Shown: positions 15,240-24,603, counted from the first letter of the stretch. The stretch is DNA of 64,000 nucleotides from Massilia norwichensis (GCF_024753245.1 NZ_JANUGX010000003.1:1-64000); one strand, 5' to 3'. Translations and numbers: made by a program. The notes: generated by a model not told the origin, from the sequence alone.

Positions 15240-15801
15240 GACTTGGAACCAACTTCAAGTATTGATACAGCGTTTCCCGACTGATGCCGAACTCCCGCGC
15301 AAGCGTTGATTTCTGTTCGCCGGCCCCAGCACGGCGGCGCAGCTCGACAACCTGGTTGTCCGCCAGCGCTTTCTTGCGGCCTCGGTAGGCGCCGCGCTGC
15401 TTGGCCAATGCGATCCCTTCGCGCTGCCGCTCGCCGATCAAGGCCCGCTCGAACTCCGCGAACGCGCCCATGACCGACAGCAGCAGGTTTGCCATCGGCG
15501 AGTCTTCGCCGGTGAAGCTCAGGCATTCCTTGACGAATTCGATTCGTATTCCGCGCTTGGTCAACGTCTGGACCAGCCGGCGCAGATCATCCAGGTTGCG
15601 CGCCAGACGGTCCATGCTGTGCACGACTACCGTGTCGCCTTCACGGGCGAACGACAGCAAGGCGTCGAGCTGCGGCCGCTGTGTATCTTTGCCCGAGGCT
15701 TTGTCGGTGAACAGCTTGTCCACCTGGACCTGATCGAGCTGACGCTCTGGATTCTGGTCGAAACTGCTGACCCGAACATAACCTATGCGTTGACCTCGCA
15801 A
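15235..15801 (-). CDS. tnpR: Tn3-family resolvase (serine recombinase)
   Basis: A site-specific serine recombinase of 188 residues that resolves the cointegrates formed by Tn3 transposition. The catalytic Ser lies in [10 protein letters not shown] near the N-terminus. [14 protein letters not shown] and [18 protein letters not shown] are the usual catalytic and dimer segments, and the C-terminal helix-turn-helix reads [17 protein letters not shown]. The TTG at 15801 with AAGGAGG six bases upstream is the best start; the frame extends to 15819. It is divergent from sulP, and its res site lies in the region between them. Confidence 0.9.
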   Translation of the reverse strand: MRGQRIGYVRVSSFDQNPERQLDQVQVDKLFTDKASGKDTQRPQLDALLSFAREGDTVVVHSMDRLARNLDDLRRLVQTLTKRGIRIEFVKECLSFTGEDSPMANLLLSVMGAFAEFERALIGERQREGIALAKQRGAYRGRKKALADNQVVELRRRAGAGEQKSTLAREFGISRETLYQYLKLVPSP

Positions 15802-15909
15802 AACATGCCTCCTTAACAATATATGTCAGTAAAGACTCTATGACCCTTCAAGGAATATGTCAAGTAATTGCGATAACAACCCTATCCTGACGGCTTCCGC
15901 TTGGGTCTT

Positions 15910-15943
15910 CTGACATCAGGTTAGGGTGTAGCCCAAATTGACA
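15910..15943 (-). promoter_or_regulatory. res recombination subsite of the tnpR at 15235
   Basis: On the minus strand the 34 bases start TGTCAATTTGGGCTACACCC and end TGATGTCAG. They share the central CTAYACCCTAAC and the TGTCA/GTCAG edges with the res subsite at 24617-24650. By position (about 110 bases upstream of tnpR) and symmetry this is probably subsite I, where strand exchange takes place. The rest of 15802-16184 (383 bases) holds the remaining res subsites and the sulP promoter; no further gene is supported there. Confidence 0.65.
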
Positions 15944-16184
15944 TGGCGTCTGCCGGTAAGCTAAAATGAGTTTCCCAAAGGCTAAGCCTTTAATCAATCG
16001 GAATTTCCACCCGTGTAAGCCTCCTTCCTCGCTGCGATCTCAGTATTACCTCCACCTGTCGCACGAGGCTGCACGTCCGATTCATTGCGTCTTTCCGTTC
16101 CTGGATTTCCTGGTTCCCTCTCATTTCCGCTGGCCGGAAAGACGTGTTCACGTTCGCCCCTTGCCCCTGTGGCAGGCACAATCA

Positions 16185-17675
16185 ATGGAATCAAGAATGA
16201 TGAAATCCTTACGCCAGGACTGGCTTTCCAATGTCCGAAACGATCTTTTAGCGGGCATGGTTGTCGCGCTAGCGCTTATCCCTGAAGCAATTGCCTTTTC
16301 GATTATCGCCGGGGTCGATCCCAAAGTGGGCTTGTATGCTTCGTTCAGTATCGCTGCAATTATCGCGTTTGCAGGCGGCCGCCCAGGTATGATTTCCGCC
16401 GCCACCGGTGCAATGGCTCTGGTCATGGTCACGCTGGTCAAGGACCATGGCTTGCAATATCTGCTGGCCGCCACGATCCTGACGGGAATTCTGCAAATCC
16501 TTGCTGGCTGGCTTAGACTCGGCGCGCTGATGCGCTTCGTCTCGCGGTCCGTCATCACAGGTTTTGTCAACGCGCTGGCGATTCTGATCTTCATGGCGCA
16601 GCTGCCCGAGCTGACCAACGTGAGCTGGCACGTATACGCGATGACGGCGGCAGGTCTGGCTATCATTTACCTGTTTCCATACATCACCAAGGCTGTTCCC
16701 TCCCCGCTGGTCGCTATCGTGGTATTGACCGCCGTGGCGATCCTCGCCGGTATCGATATCCGCACTGTGGGCGACATGGGCAAGCTACCTGACAGCTTGC
16801 CGGTGTTCCTGTTACCTGATCTGCCGTTGAACCTGGAGACGCTTTCAATCATCTTCCCGGTATCGGCTACGCTTGCCGTCGTCGGACTGCTTGAGTCCAT
16901 GATGACCGCTTCGATTGTGGATGACCTGACCGACTCCAATAGCAATAAGAACCGTGAGTGCGTGGGCCAAGGCATCGCCAATATCGCCACGGGCTTCCTC
17001 GGGGGCATGGCCGGTTGCGCCATGATTGGTCAGTCAGTAATCAATGTAAAGTCCGGAGGACGCGGAAGGCTTTCTACCCTTGCAGCCGGCGTATTCCTAT
17101 TGCTGATGGTGGTGTTCATCGGCGATTGGGTTGCGCGGATTCCGATGGCGGCCCTGGTCGCTGTAATGATCATGGTATCCATCGGAACCTTTAACTGGGC
17201 CTCGATCCGCAACTTGCGCGATCATCCAAAAAGTTCCAGCGTAGTCATGGTGGCCACGGTTGTCGTCGTCGTCATGACGCACGACTTGGCCAAGGGCGTG
17301 CTGGTAGGGGTGCTCCTGTCTGGCTTTTTCTTCGCCAATAAAGTGGGACAGATCCTGCGCGTGAGTTCAATGTCCGAAGACGAGGGCCGTGTGCGTACCT
17401 ATCAAGTAGCCGGCCAGGTCTTTTTTGCTTCGGCGGATCGGTTCGTTAATGCCTTCGACTACAAGGAAGTCATCGACCGAGTTCGTATCGATGTCAGCCG
17501 CGCCCACTTCTGGGACATTACGGCGGTTAGCGCCTTAGACAAGGTAGTCGTCAAATTCCGCCGCGATGGGACGGAGGTCGAGGTCATCGGGCTCAATGAG
17601 GCCAGCACCACGCTGGTGGACAAGTTTGCCGTGCATGACAAAGACGGCGCCGAAGACATGCTGATGGGTCATTAA
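16185..17675 (+). CDS. SulP-family sulfate/anion permease with STAS domain
   Basis: An inner-membrane anion transporter of the SulP (SLC26) family with about 12-14 helices. The family motifs are [24 protein letters not shown] near the N-terminus and [19 protein letters not shown] later. A cytoplasmic STAS domain forms the last 110 residues ([20 protein letters not shown]). The start is uncertain: the ATG at 16185 and two more at 16197 and 16200 precede MKSLRQDW, while the frame extends to 15966. It runs directly into uspA. SulP proteins move sulfate, bicarbonate or other anions; sulfate fits the surrounding sulfite oxidation genes but is not proven. Confidence 0.85.
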   Translation: MESRMMKSLRQDWLSNVRNDLLAGMVVALALIPEAIAFSIIAGVDPKVGLYASFSIAAIIAFAGGRPGMISAATGAMALVMVTLVKDHGLQYLLAATILTGILQILAGWLRLGALMRFVSRSVITGFVNALAILIFMAQLPELTNVSWHVYAMTAAGLAIIYLFPYITKAVPSPLVAIVVLTAVAILAGIDIRTVGDMGKLPDSLPVFLLPDLPLNLETLSIIFPVSATLAVVGLLESMMTASIVDDLTDSNSNKNRECVGQGIANIATGFLGGMAGCAMIGQSVINVKSGGRGRLSTLAAGVFLLLMVVFIGDWVARIPMAALVAVMIMVSIGTFNWASIRNLRDHPKSSSVVMVATVVVVVMTHDLAKGVLVGVLLSGFFFANKVGQILRVSSMSEDEGRVRTYQVAGQVFFASADRFVNAFDYKEVIDRVRIDVSRAHFWDITAVSALDKVVVKFRRDGTEVEVIGLNEASTTLVDKFAVHDKDGAEDMLMGH

Positions 17676-17683
17676 ACGGAGAC

Positions 17684-18553
17684 ATGACTATGAACAACGA
17701 GAACAAAGTGCTGGCATGTGTGGACCAATCGCACTTCGCCGAATATGTCGCCGACTACGCAGCTTGGGCCTCCCTCCGAATGAGCGCACCGCTGGAATTC
17801 CTGCATGTTATCGACCACCATCCAGAGATCGGATCGGGAAAGGATCATAGCGGTGCTATCGGGATTGACGCGCATGAGACGCTGCTGAAACAGCTTTCCG
17901 CCGAGGACGAAGCACGCACCACAGCCGCGCGGGAACAAGGCAGGGTCTTCTTGAACCGATTGCGCGAGCGTGCCCGTGCCGCCGGTGCCTGGTCCGTGGA
18001 TGTGCGTCAGCGCCATGGCGAACTGGAAGAAACCATCGCGGAACAGGGAAGCGGTGTCCGCCTCGTCGTCTTGGGGCGTCGTGGCGAGACTGCCGACTCG
18101 ACCGAACGCAAGCTGGGACGCAATGTTGAACGGGTGGTGCGTGCACTGCACCAGCCCGTCCTCACTGTGACGGCGAATTTCAAGGAACCGCAGCGCGTGA
18201 TGATCGCTTTCGACGGTGGCATCGTCACCCGCCGCGGCGTGGAGATGGTGGCGACCAGCCCACTTTTCCGTGGCATCCCAATATATTTGCTGATGTCTGG
18301 TAAGGAAAGTCGGGACGCAGCAAAGCAGCTTGAATGGGCCAAAATGACGTTGGAGTCAGCAGGCTTTGAAGTGGTCGCTTCGCTCGCTTTCGGCGATGTG
18401 GATGCCATCATTGCCAAGACTGTGATTGACCAGTCCATCGACCTGCTTATCATGGGCGCATATAGCCATTCTCCGCTGCGCAGTCTGCTTTTTGGCAGCA
18501 AGACCAGCGATATCCTACACGCCGCCACCGTGCCGACACTGCTGCTCGGATAG
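17684..18553 (+). CDS. Tandem universal stress protein (UspA)
   Basis: A cytosolic protein of 289 residues with two Usp domains (about 1-165 and 168-289). The second domain has the ATP-binding-type motif GAYSHSPLRSLLFGSKTSDIL in its last strand-loop-helix. The first has VLGRRGETAD, less complete. It starts eight bases after the sulP stop, so the two are co-expressed. SulP plus UspA pairs recur as cargo of Tn3-type elements, here between tnpR and tnpA. The role may be to regulate the permease or to help the host under stress; this is inference. Confidence 0.87.
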   Translation: MTMNNENKVLACVDQSHFAEYVADYAAWASLRMSAPLEFLHVIDHHPEIGSGKDHSGAIGIDAHETLLKQLSAEDEARTTAAREQGRVFLNRLRERARAAGAWSVDVRQRHGELEETIAEQGSGVRLVVLGRRGETADSTERKLGRNVERVVRALHQPVLTVTANFKEPQRVMIAFDGGIVTRRGVEMVATSPLFRGIPIYLLMSGKESRDAAKQLEWAKMTLESAGFEVVASLAFGDVDAIIAKTVIDQSIDLLIMGAYSHSPLRSLLFGSKTSDILHAATVPTLLLG

Positions 18554-18565
18554 CGTCAAAACATC

Positions 18566-18598
18566 GGCTCTACAAGGTCGATTAGTCCTTGTAGAGCC
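18566..18598 (+). terminator. Strong hairpin after uspA
   Basis: GGCTCTACAAGG and CCTTGTAGAGCC form a perfect 12-bp stem with a nine-base loop, between uspA and tnpA. There is no U tract, so it may be a terminator or an insulator that keeps cargo transcription out of tnpA. Confidence 0.65.
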
Positions 18599-18634
18599 CC
18601 GCGAAATGACCGCCCGAACTCAGTAGGAGAACTC

Positions 18635-21628
18635 ATGCCAGTCAGCTTTCTCTCGAATGACCAGCGCGAAAACTACGGCCGCTACGCCGGCCCACCGTCA
18701 CCTCACGACCTTGCCCGGCATTTTCACTTGGACGACACCGACCATGCGCTAATCGCGCAGAAGCGCGGCGCGCACAATCGGCTCGGCTTTGCCGTCCAAC
18801 TCGGGACGGTGCGCTACTTGGGCACGTTCCTGGAAGACCCGCTGGCCGTGCCCCAGCCCGTGCTGCGGACGCTGGCCAAGCAACTGCGCATCGAGGCGTT
18901 GGACAAGGCGAGTGCCTACAGTGTTGGCGAGCAGCGCTGGCAGCATGCAACCGAGATTCGCGCGTCTTATGGATATGTCGATTTCACGGAACCCCTGATC
19001 GCCTTCCGCCTGACCCGGTGGCTGTACGCCCTTTGCTGGACCGGCACCGACCGGCCAAGCGTGCTGTTTGAGCGGGCCACGACATGGCTGGTGACGCACA
19101 AGGTGCTGCTGCCCGGTTGCACGACGCTCGAACGGTACGTTGCGCGCTTGCGCATCCGCGTCGAGGAGCGCCTTTGGCGCTCGCTTGCCAATGGGATCAG
19201 CCTGGACCAGCAAACCCGTCTGGAAGGCCTCCTGGTCTCTTCTGGCGGTACGCGAAATTCGCCGCTGGATCGCCTGCGTACCGGCCCGGTAGTGGCCAGC
19301 AGCCGGTCGATGAGCCTGGCGCTGATGCGGCTGCAAGCCGTCCGTGAGCTTGGCATCCGGTTGCCGGCCGCCACGCGCATCCCGGCCACGCGGGTCGCGG
19401 CCTTGGCCCGCTTCGCCGGAGCCGCCAAGGCCAGCGCGATTCTGCGCCTGCCGGCGCTGCGCCGCTTGGCAACGCTGGTCGCGTTCGTGCACTGCCTCGA
19501 AGCATCGGCACAGGACGACGCCCTGGAGGTCCTTGAGGTCATCTTGCGGGAGCTTTTCGGTGACGCTGTGAAAGCCGACAGAAAATCGCGCCTCCGATCG
19601 CTCAAAGACCTTGACGAAGCGGCGGCCACCCTCGCCAGCGCCTGCCAGTTGCTGCTGGACGAAACTGTGCCGGATGCCGAGCTGCGCAAACAGTTGTTCG
19701 CGCGGATTTCGCCGGACGCGCTCGCGCTGGCCATGGCCGGCGTCAACAAGCTGATTCGGCCGACCGACAACGTGTACTACCAGGAGCTGGATGCCAAGTA
19801 CAAGACCGTGCGCCGCTTCCTGCCTGCGCTGGCCGAACACGTTCAGTTTGGCGCGAATGCCGCAGGAGAGCCGTTCATCGCTGCATTCGCCTGGCTTCGC
19901 GCCAACATGACGGTGAAGCGTCCGGGCAACGATGCGCCGCGCGACATCATCACCAAGCCGTGGCAACGCCATGTGCTGCGCGAGGATGATGCCATCGACT
20001 TCCACGCTTATACTTTCTGCGTTTTGTCAGAATTGCGTATCGCGCTGCGCCGACGCGATGTGTTCGTGGCCCCGAGCTGGCGGTACGCCGACCCGCGCGC
20101 CGGCCTGCTCGATAGCGCTGAATGGGAATCGACGCGCCCGATCATTTGCCGCACGCTCGGCCTGTCGGCGGTGCCGGGGCCGACCTTGACCGCGCTGGCC
20201 GATGAACTGGACCGAACCTACCAGGCGGTCGCCGCCAGGTTGCCCGAGAATCCGGCCGTGCGCTTCGATAAGGTGGGCGACAAACAAGAACTGGTGCTCA
20301 GCCCGTTGGACAAAATGGATGAGCCGGCGTCGCTGATCGCGCTACGCGCCAAGGTCATGGGCATGCTGCCACGCGTCGACCTGCCGGAACTGATCCTGGA
20401 GATTGCCGCACGCACCCGCTTCACGGACGCCTTCACCCATATATCGGAGCGTACCGCGCGAGCTTCCGATCTACATGTGAGCATTTGCGCGGTGCTGATG
20501 GCCGAAGCCTGCAACACTGGTCCAGAGCCACTGATTCGCGGCGACGTGCCGGCGCTTAAGCGCGACAGGCTATCCTGGGTGGACCAGAACTACCTGCGCG
20601 ACGACACTATCACCGCAGCGAATACACTGCTGGTCGCCGCACAGAGCCGTTCCGCGCTTGCCAGCTTGTGGGGTGGCGGCGAGGTCGCCTCGGCCGACGG
20701 CATGCGGTTCGTGGTGCCGGTGCGATCAGTGCATTCCGGGCCGAACCCGAAATACTTCGGCGTCGGGCGCGGCGTTACCTGGTACAACCTGATATCGAAC
20801 CAGTTTTCAGGACTGAACGACATCACGGTGCCGGGCACGCTGCGCGACAGCCTGGTACTGCTGGCCGTGGTCCTGGAACAGCAGACTGACCTTCAGCCGA
20901 CCCAGATCATGACGGACACGGGGGCCTACAGCGATGTGGTTTTCGGCCTGTTCCGCTTGCTTGGGTACCGATTCAGCCCGCGCCTGGCTGATGTCGGCGG
21001 TACCCGCTTCTGGCGAATCGACCCGAAGGCCGACTACGGCCTGCTCAATTCTGTATCCGGACACAATATCAGCCTGCAAAAGATCGAACCGCATTGGGAT
21101 GACATGCTGCGCTTGGCCGGCTCGCTCAAGCTCGGCCGGGTACCGGCCGCTGGCATCATGCGCACGCTCCAGGTCGGCGAACGCCCGACCAGGCTGGCCC
21201 AGGCCATCGCTGAGTTCGGCCGGATCGACAAGACGCTGCACACGCTGACCTACATCGATGACGAAGCCAAGCGCCGGGGCACGCTGACCCAGCTCAACCG
21301 TGGCGAGGGGCGGCACAGCGTCGCTCGCGCAGTTTTCCATGGCAAGCGCGGCGAGCTGCGGCAGCACTATCGCGAAGGACAGGAAGATCAGCTCGGTGCG
21401 CTCGGCCTTGTGCTCAACATGATCGTGCTGTGGAACACGAGTTACATGGAAGCGGCGCTGAACCAGTTGCGCGTGGACGGCTTCGCGGTCAGGGATGAGG
21501 ACGTAGCCAGGCTGTCGCCGTTGCTGCACGAGCATATCAACATGTTGGGACGGTACTCGTTCTCGGTACCGGATGCAGTGGCCAAGGGCGAGCTGCGTCC
21601 GTTGCGCAACCCAGCGAGCGATGAGTAG
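18635..21628 (+). CDS. tnpA: Tn3-family transposase TnpA (inner unit 1)
   Basis: A full-length DDE transposase of 997 residues. The N-terminal DUF4158 DNA-binding region (DQRENYGRYAGPPSPHDLAR, then HNRLGFAVQLGTVRYLGTFL) recognises the 38-bp ends. The C-terminal catalytic DDE_Tnp_Tn3 domain includes IMTDTGAYSDVVFGLFRLLG, FSPRLADVGGTRFW and LGLVLNMIVLWNTSYMEAAL. It is clearly divergent from the two other tnpA genes of this window. Its unit also contains tnpR, sulP, uspA and the left repeat at 15202. The right repeat is missing: an IS3-family element lies five bases after the stop and the flank beyond it is replaced by another transposon. Confidence 0.93.
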   Translation: MPVSFLSNDQRENYGRYAGPPSPHDLARHFHLDDTDHALIAQKRGAHNRLGFAVQLGTVRYLGTFLEDPLAVPQPVLRTLAKQLRIEALDKASAYSVGEQRWQHATEIRASYGYVDFTEPLIAFRLTRWLYALCWTGTDRPSVLFERATTWLVTHKVLLPGCTTLERYVARLRIRVEERLWRSLANGISLDQQTRLEGLLVSSGGTRNSPLDRLRTGPVVASSRSMSLALMRLQAVRELGIRLPAATRIPATRVAALARFAGAAKASAILRLPALRRLATLVAFVHCLEASAQDDALEVLEVILRELFGDAVKADRKSRLRSLKDLDEAAATLASACQLLLDETVPDAELRKQLFARISPDALALAMAGVNKLIRPTDNVYYQELDAKYKTVRRFLPALAEHVQFGANAAGEPFIAAFAWLRANMTVKRPGNDAPRDIITKPWQRHVLREDDAIDFHAYTFCVLSELRIALRRRDVFVAPSWRYADPRAGLLDSAEWESTRPIICRTLGLSAVPGPTLTALADELDRTYQAVAARLPENPAVRFDKVGDKQELVLSPLDKMDEPASLIALRAKVMGMLPRVDLPELILEIAARTRFTDAFTHISERTARASDLHVSICAVLMAEACNTGPEPLIRGDVPALKRDRLSWVDQNYLRDDTITAANTLLVAAQSRSALASLWGGGEVASADGMRFVVPVRSVHSGPNPKYFGVGRGVTWYNLISNQFSGLNDITVPGTLRDSLVLLAVVLEQQTDLQPTQIMTDTGAYSDVVFGLFRLLGYRFSPRLADVGGTRFWRIDPKADYGLLNSVSGHNISLQKIEPHWDDMLRLAGSLKLGRVPAAGIMRTLQVGERPTRLAQAIAEFGRIDKTLHTLTYIDDEAKRRGTLTQLNRGEGRHSVARAVFHGKRGELRQHYREGQEDQLGALGLVLNMIVLWNTSYMEAALNQLRVDGFAVRDEDVARLSPLLHEHINMLGRYSFSVPDAVAKGELRPLRNPASDE

Positions 21629-21694
21629 ATACTGGCATTCCCCCAGCAAGACGGACACTTTCGATAGGTATGATGTCCCTATCGGAGGTATTAC

Positions 21695-21982
21695 ATGGCA
21701 CGTGAAAGACGGGTGTTTTCAGAAGAGTTCAAGCGCGAGGCAGTCAAGCTGGTAGGCCAGCCAGGTGCGAGCAAGGCGGCAATAGCCCGAGACCTTGGCA
21801 TCGGCGCCAATTTGCTGGGACGATGGTGCAGAGATGCCAACGTCGATGCAGAGCTCGCAGTCGGGCACGAGAAGGTATCGCCCCAGGAATATGAGCGTAT
21901 GCGGCGCGAACTGGCGAAGGTCAAGACGGAGCGCGACATATTAAAAAAGGCGCTCGGCTACTTCGCAGCCGACCTCAAGTGA
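21695..21982 (+). CDS. IS3-family OrfA (DNA-binding subunit)
   Basis: A 95-residue helix-turn-helix protein (FSEEFKREAVKLVGQPGASK, then IARDLGIGANLLGRWCRD) followed by a leucine-zipper-like segment. It binds the ends of the insertion sequence. The A6G run at 21943-21949 (A-AAA-AAG in this frame) is a classical slippery sequence for -1 frameshifting into orfB, which would give the OrfAB transposase. Its stop overlaps the orfB GTG start. Confidence 0.92.
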   Translation: MARERRVFSEEFKREAVKLVGQPGASKAAIARDLGIGANLLGRWCRDANVDAELAVGHEKVSPQEYERMRRELAKVKTERDILKKALGYFAADLK

Positions 21983-22839
21983 AGTACGGCTTCATCGCCA
22001 AATATCGAACCATCTGGCCAACGCGAACGATGTGCCGTCTACTCGGCGTATCGAGCAGTGGTTTTTACGACTGGCTTGGTCGGCCCGTAAGTGCCCATGA
22101 ACGCGAGAATGCCCAGCTCCTCAACGCAATCAAGCATAGCCACGAAGCCAGCGATGGCACATATGGTTCGCCGCGCGTAGTGCGAGACCTTATCGACGCT
22201 GGTTTTTCCTGCAGCGAGAACCGCGTGGCGCGACTGATGAAAGCAGCCGGCATCAAGGCCCGTCACAAGCGGCGTCGGGCGCCAGGGCAGCTCGACTCAC
22301 CAGTCCATGCCATCGCGCCGAATCTGCTGGACCGGCAATTTGAAGCGACCGGCCCGAACCAGAAATGGGCAGCAGACTTTACCTACGTCTGGACCGGCGA
22401 AGGCTGGCTATTCGTCGCAGCCGTCCTCGACTTGTACTCGCGGCGTGTGGTGGGCTGGTCGATGCAACCGACGATGACGGCGCAGTTGGTGATAGATGCC
22501 TTATTGATGGCTATTTTCCGTCGCGGCCGTCCCCGTGCAGTACTGCATCATTCGGACCAAGGTTCGCAATATACGAGCGAGGACTTCCAGCGACTCCTTG
22601 AATCCCACGGCATTGTTTGCAGCATGAGCCGTCGCGGTAACTGCTGGGACAACGCTGCAATGGAAAGCTTTTTCTCGACGCTCAAGACCGAGCGCCTGAG
22701 CAAAAAGCACTACCGGACCAGGGATGATTTACGGGCAGATGTGTTCGACTACATCGAAAGGTTCTACAATCCACGCCGGCGTCATTCCACTATCGGCTAC
22801 ATTAGCCCGGTACAGTTTGAAAATCTAAAATGCGCCTAA
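21979..22839 (+). CDS. IS3-family OrfB (catalytic subunit)
   Basis: The integrase-like part of the IS3 transposase, 286 residues from a GTG start overlapping the orfA stop; in vivo it is probably made mainly as the OrfAB fusion. An HTH_21 segment is followed by the rve core, with the first Asp in WAADFTYVWTGEG, the second in LHHSDQGSQYTSEDF, and the Glu in NCWDNAAMESFFSTLKTE. It ends with FYNPRRRHSTIGYISP. It is complete and shows no frameshift. It is only distantly similar to the partial OrfB at the left edge of the window, so these are different elements. Confidence 0.93.
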   Translation: MKYGFIAKYRTIWPTRTMCRLLGVSSSGFYDWLGRPVSAHERENAQLLNAIKHSHEASDGTYGSPRVVRDLIDAGFSCSENRVARLMKAAGIKARHKRRRAPGQLDSPVHAIAPNLLDRQFEATGPNQKWAADFTYVWTGEGWLFVAAVLDLYSRRVVGWSMQPTMTAQLVIDALLMAIFRRGRPRAVLHHSDQGSQYTSEDFQRLLESHGIVCSMSRRGNCWDNAAMESFFSTLKTERLSKKHYRTRDDLRADVFDYIERFYNPRRRHSTIGYISPVQFENLKCA

Positions 22840-22899
22840 CGGAAGTGTCCGTGAAGACGGGGGAATGCCAATACGTCAGTCAGGATATGGCCAGAAATA

Positions 22900-22937
22900 G
22901 GGATCGCCTCAGAAAACGGAAAATAAAGCACGCTAAG
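22900..22937 (+). repeat. Left inverted repeat of the chrA transposon
   Basis: 38 bases starting GGGATCGCCTCAGAAAACGG and ending AAAGCACGCTAAG; 34 of 38 match the reverse complement of 28278-28315. Confidence 0.9.
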
Positions 22938-23015
22938 CCGTAAGTAAGCGTGCTCCTGTGAAAGCCACAGCTAAAACTGCGTAGTACACATAGAGGTATT
23001 TTTTTCTAGATTTAT

Positions 23016-23039
23016 ATCGAATTTCGTTATCGAATTTCG
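23016..23039. repeat. Tandem direct repeat in the chrA promoter
   Basis: ATCGAATTTCG occurs twice, at 23016-23026 and 23029-23039, separated by TT. The pair lies 43-66 bases before the chrA start, in AT-rich DNA, and may be the operator for the PadR-type regulator encoded downstream. Nothing else of note is seen between 22938 and 23081. Confidence 0.5.
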
Positions 23040-23081
23040 CTTATTATTGATCAACTCGTTGCAGATCATGAAGGCGAAAGT

Positions 23082-24287
23082 ATGACGAATAACCCTACCG
23101 ATGACAGCAGACCATGGTCGGTCTTTCTTATTTTTCTGCGGCTTGGATTGACATCTTTTGGCGGCCCCATTGCGCACTTGGGCTACTTCCGCGCCGAATT
23201 TGTCACACGGCGGCGCTGGCTCTCCGAACGGAGCTATGCTGACTTGGTCGCGCTTTGTCAGTTCTTGCCAGGGCCTGCAAGCAGCCAGGTCGGCATAGCG
23301 GTAGGACTGTCTCGGGCTGGATACAGCGGGGCGCTGGCTGCTTGGGCTGGCTTCACGCTGCCGTCTGCCATAGCCTTGATCCTTTTTGCGCTCGGCATCT
23401 CCAGCTATGGCGATTACGTCTCGCAGGGCGCGTTGCATGGCTTAAAAGTGGTGGCTGTGGCCGTGGTCGCTCAAGCAGTATGGGGCATGGCGCGTAACCT
23501 ATGCACGGATGGGCTGCGAGTCACCATCATGGCAATTGCTACCTGCGTCGTTTTACTTGTGCCGTCCGCGTGGGGACAGGTTGGCGTGATTGCTATCGCA
23601 GGCATCGCAGGCCGGTTATTGTTCAAGCCAGCGAAAGTTGTTGAGCATGACCCCCTACCTATCACGGTCAGTCACCGGGCCGGCGTGCTTTGGCTCTCGC
23701 TGTTCTTTGTCTTGCTGATTGGCCTGCCGGTGTTGGCCGAACTGATGCCAAGTCAAACCATGGCAATGGTGGATTCCTTCTATCGTGTCGGATCACTGGT
23801 GTTCGGCGGTGGTCACGTTGTGCTGCCATTACTGCAAGCCGAAGTGGTGCCCTCCGGCTGGGTCAACAATGAATCCTTTCTCGCGGGGTACGGGGCAGCT
23901 CAAGCGGTGCCCGGCCCTTTGTTCACGTTCGCCGCGTTTCTTGGTGCCTCGATGAACACCGCCCCGTCGGGCTGGATCGGCGGCATTGTGTGTCTGCTGG
24001 CTATCTTCGCGCCCTCGTTCTTGCTGGTCGTCGGATCAATGCCATTTTGGGAGCGTTTGCGCCGCAATACAGGCATCCAAGCTGCGCTGGCCGGGATCAA
24101 TGCCGCTGTAGTCGGCTTGCTGCTGGCCGCGCTGTATCAGCCTGTATGGACTAGCGCCATCTTTCAGCCGCAAGACTTCGGCTTGGCATTAGTTGCCCTT
24201 GTCGCACTTATGTTCTGGAAGCTCCCGCCGTGGCTGGTTGTCCTCGGTAGCGGTGCAGCTGGGTGGCTGTTGAGCGTCGCTCTGTGA
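23082..24287 (+). CDS. chrA: Chromate transporter ChrA
   Basis: An inner-membrane chromate efflux protein of the CHR family, 401 residues with two homologous halves. The first half shows RLGLTSFGGPIAHLGYF and FLPGPASSQVGIAVGL; the second shows VGSLVFGGGHVVLPLLQ and AAQAVPGPLFTFAAFLG. These are the duplicated CHR motifs. Such proteins export chromate and may carry sulfate as competitor. The gene is followed after 10 bases by a PadR-type regulator gene; a chrA-padR pair (chrA-orf98) is a known cargo of mobile elements and integrons. Length and motifs indicate an intact gene. Confidence 0.93.
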   Translation: MTNNPTDDSRPWSVFLIFLRLGLTSFGGPIAHLGYFRAEFVTRRRWLSERSYADLVALCQFLPGPASSQVGIAVGLSRAGYSGALAAWAGFTLPSAIALILFALGISSYGDYVSQGALHGLKVVAVAVVAQAVWGMARNLCTDGLRVTIMAIATCVVLLVPSAWGQVGVIAIAGIAGRLLFKPAKVVEHDPLPITVSHRAGVLWLSLFFVLLIGLPVLAELMPSQTMAMVDSFYRVGSLVFGGGHVVLPLLQAEVVPSGWVNNESFLAGYGAAQAVPGPLFTFAAFLGASMNTAPSGWIGGIVCLLAIFAPSFLLVVGSMPFWERLRRNTGIQAALAGINAAVVGLLLAALYQPVWTSAIFQPQDFGLALVALVALMFWKLPPWLVVLGSGAAGWLLSVAL

Positions 24288-24297
24288 GGCACAAAAA

Positions 24298-24603
24298 ATG
24301 ACTGACAAAGACCTCTACGGCGGTTTGATCCGCCTGCACATCCTTCACCATGCAGCCGAGGAACCTGTCTTTGGGCTGGGGATCATCGAAGAGCTACGCC
24401 GACACGGCTACGAGATGAGCGCTGGCACCGTGTACCCGATGCTGCACGGCCTGGAAAAAAAAGGCTATCTGACCTCACGCCACGAACGCACCGGGCGACG
24501 TGAACGGCGTGTTTATGACATCACTGAACAAGGCAGAACTGCACTTGCTGATGCGAAAACAAAGGTCAAGGAGCTGTTCGGAGAGTTGGTAGAAGGTGGT
24601 TGA
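24298..24603 (+). CDS. PadR-family transcription regulator
   Basis: A 101-residue PadR-type winged helix repressor. It shows ILHHAAEEPVFGLGIIEELRRHGYEMS, then GTVYPMLHGLEKKGYL as the recognition helix region, and RRVYDITEQGRTAL as the wing. It is short and lacks the C-terminal dimerisation coil of larger PadR proteins. It follows chrA closely and may repress the chrA promoter, perhaps through the repeat at 23016-23039. This assignment of target is inference. Confidence 0.87.
   Translation: MTDKDLYGGLIRLHILHHAAEEPVFGLGIIEELRRHGYEMSAGTVYPMLHGLEKKGYLTSRHERTGRRERRVYDITEQGRTALADAKTKVKELFGELVEGG

Larger units (their letters stand above)
21633..22870 (+). mobile_element. Complete IS3-family element
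   Basis: A 1238-bp insertion sequence with inverted ends starting TGGCATTCCCCC and sharing ACGGACACTT further in. It is flanked by ATAC on both sides (21629-21632 and 22871-22874). Two overlapping frames (orfA and orfB) fill it. It inserted just after the stop codon of the Tn3 tnpA. The 25 bases after the right copy of ATAC, up to 22899, are of unknown origin and lead directly into the next transposon end. Confidence 0.9.

Noticed and set aside
18749..20005. Minus-strand open frame of 418 codons inside tnpA
   Set aside because: Antisense to an intact Tn3 transposase; composition is typical of a high-GC shadow frame.
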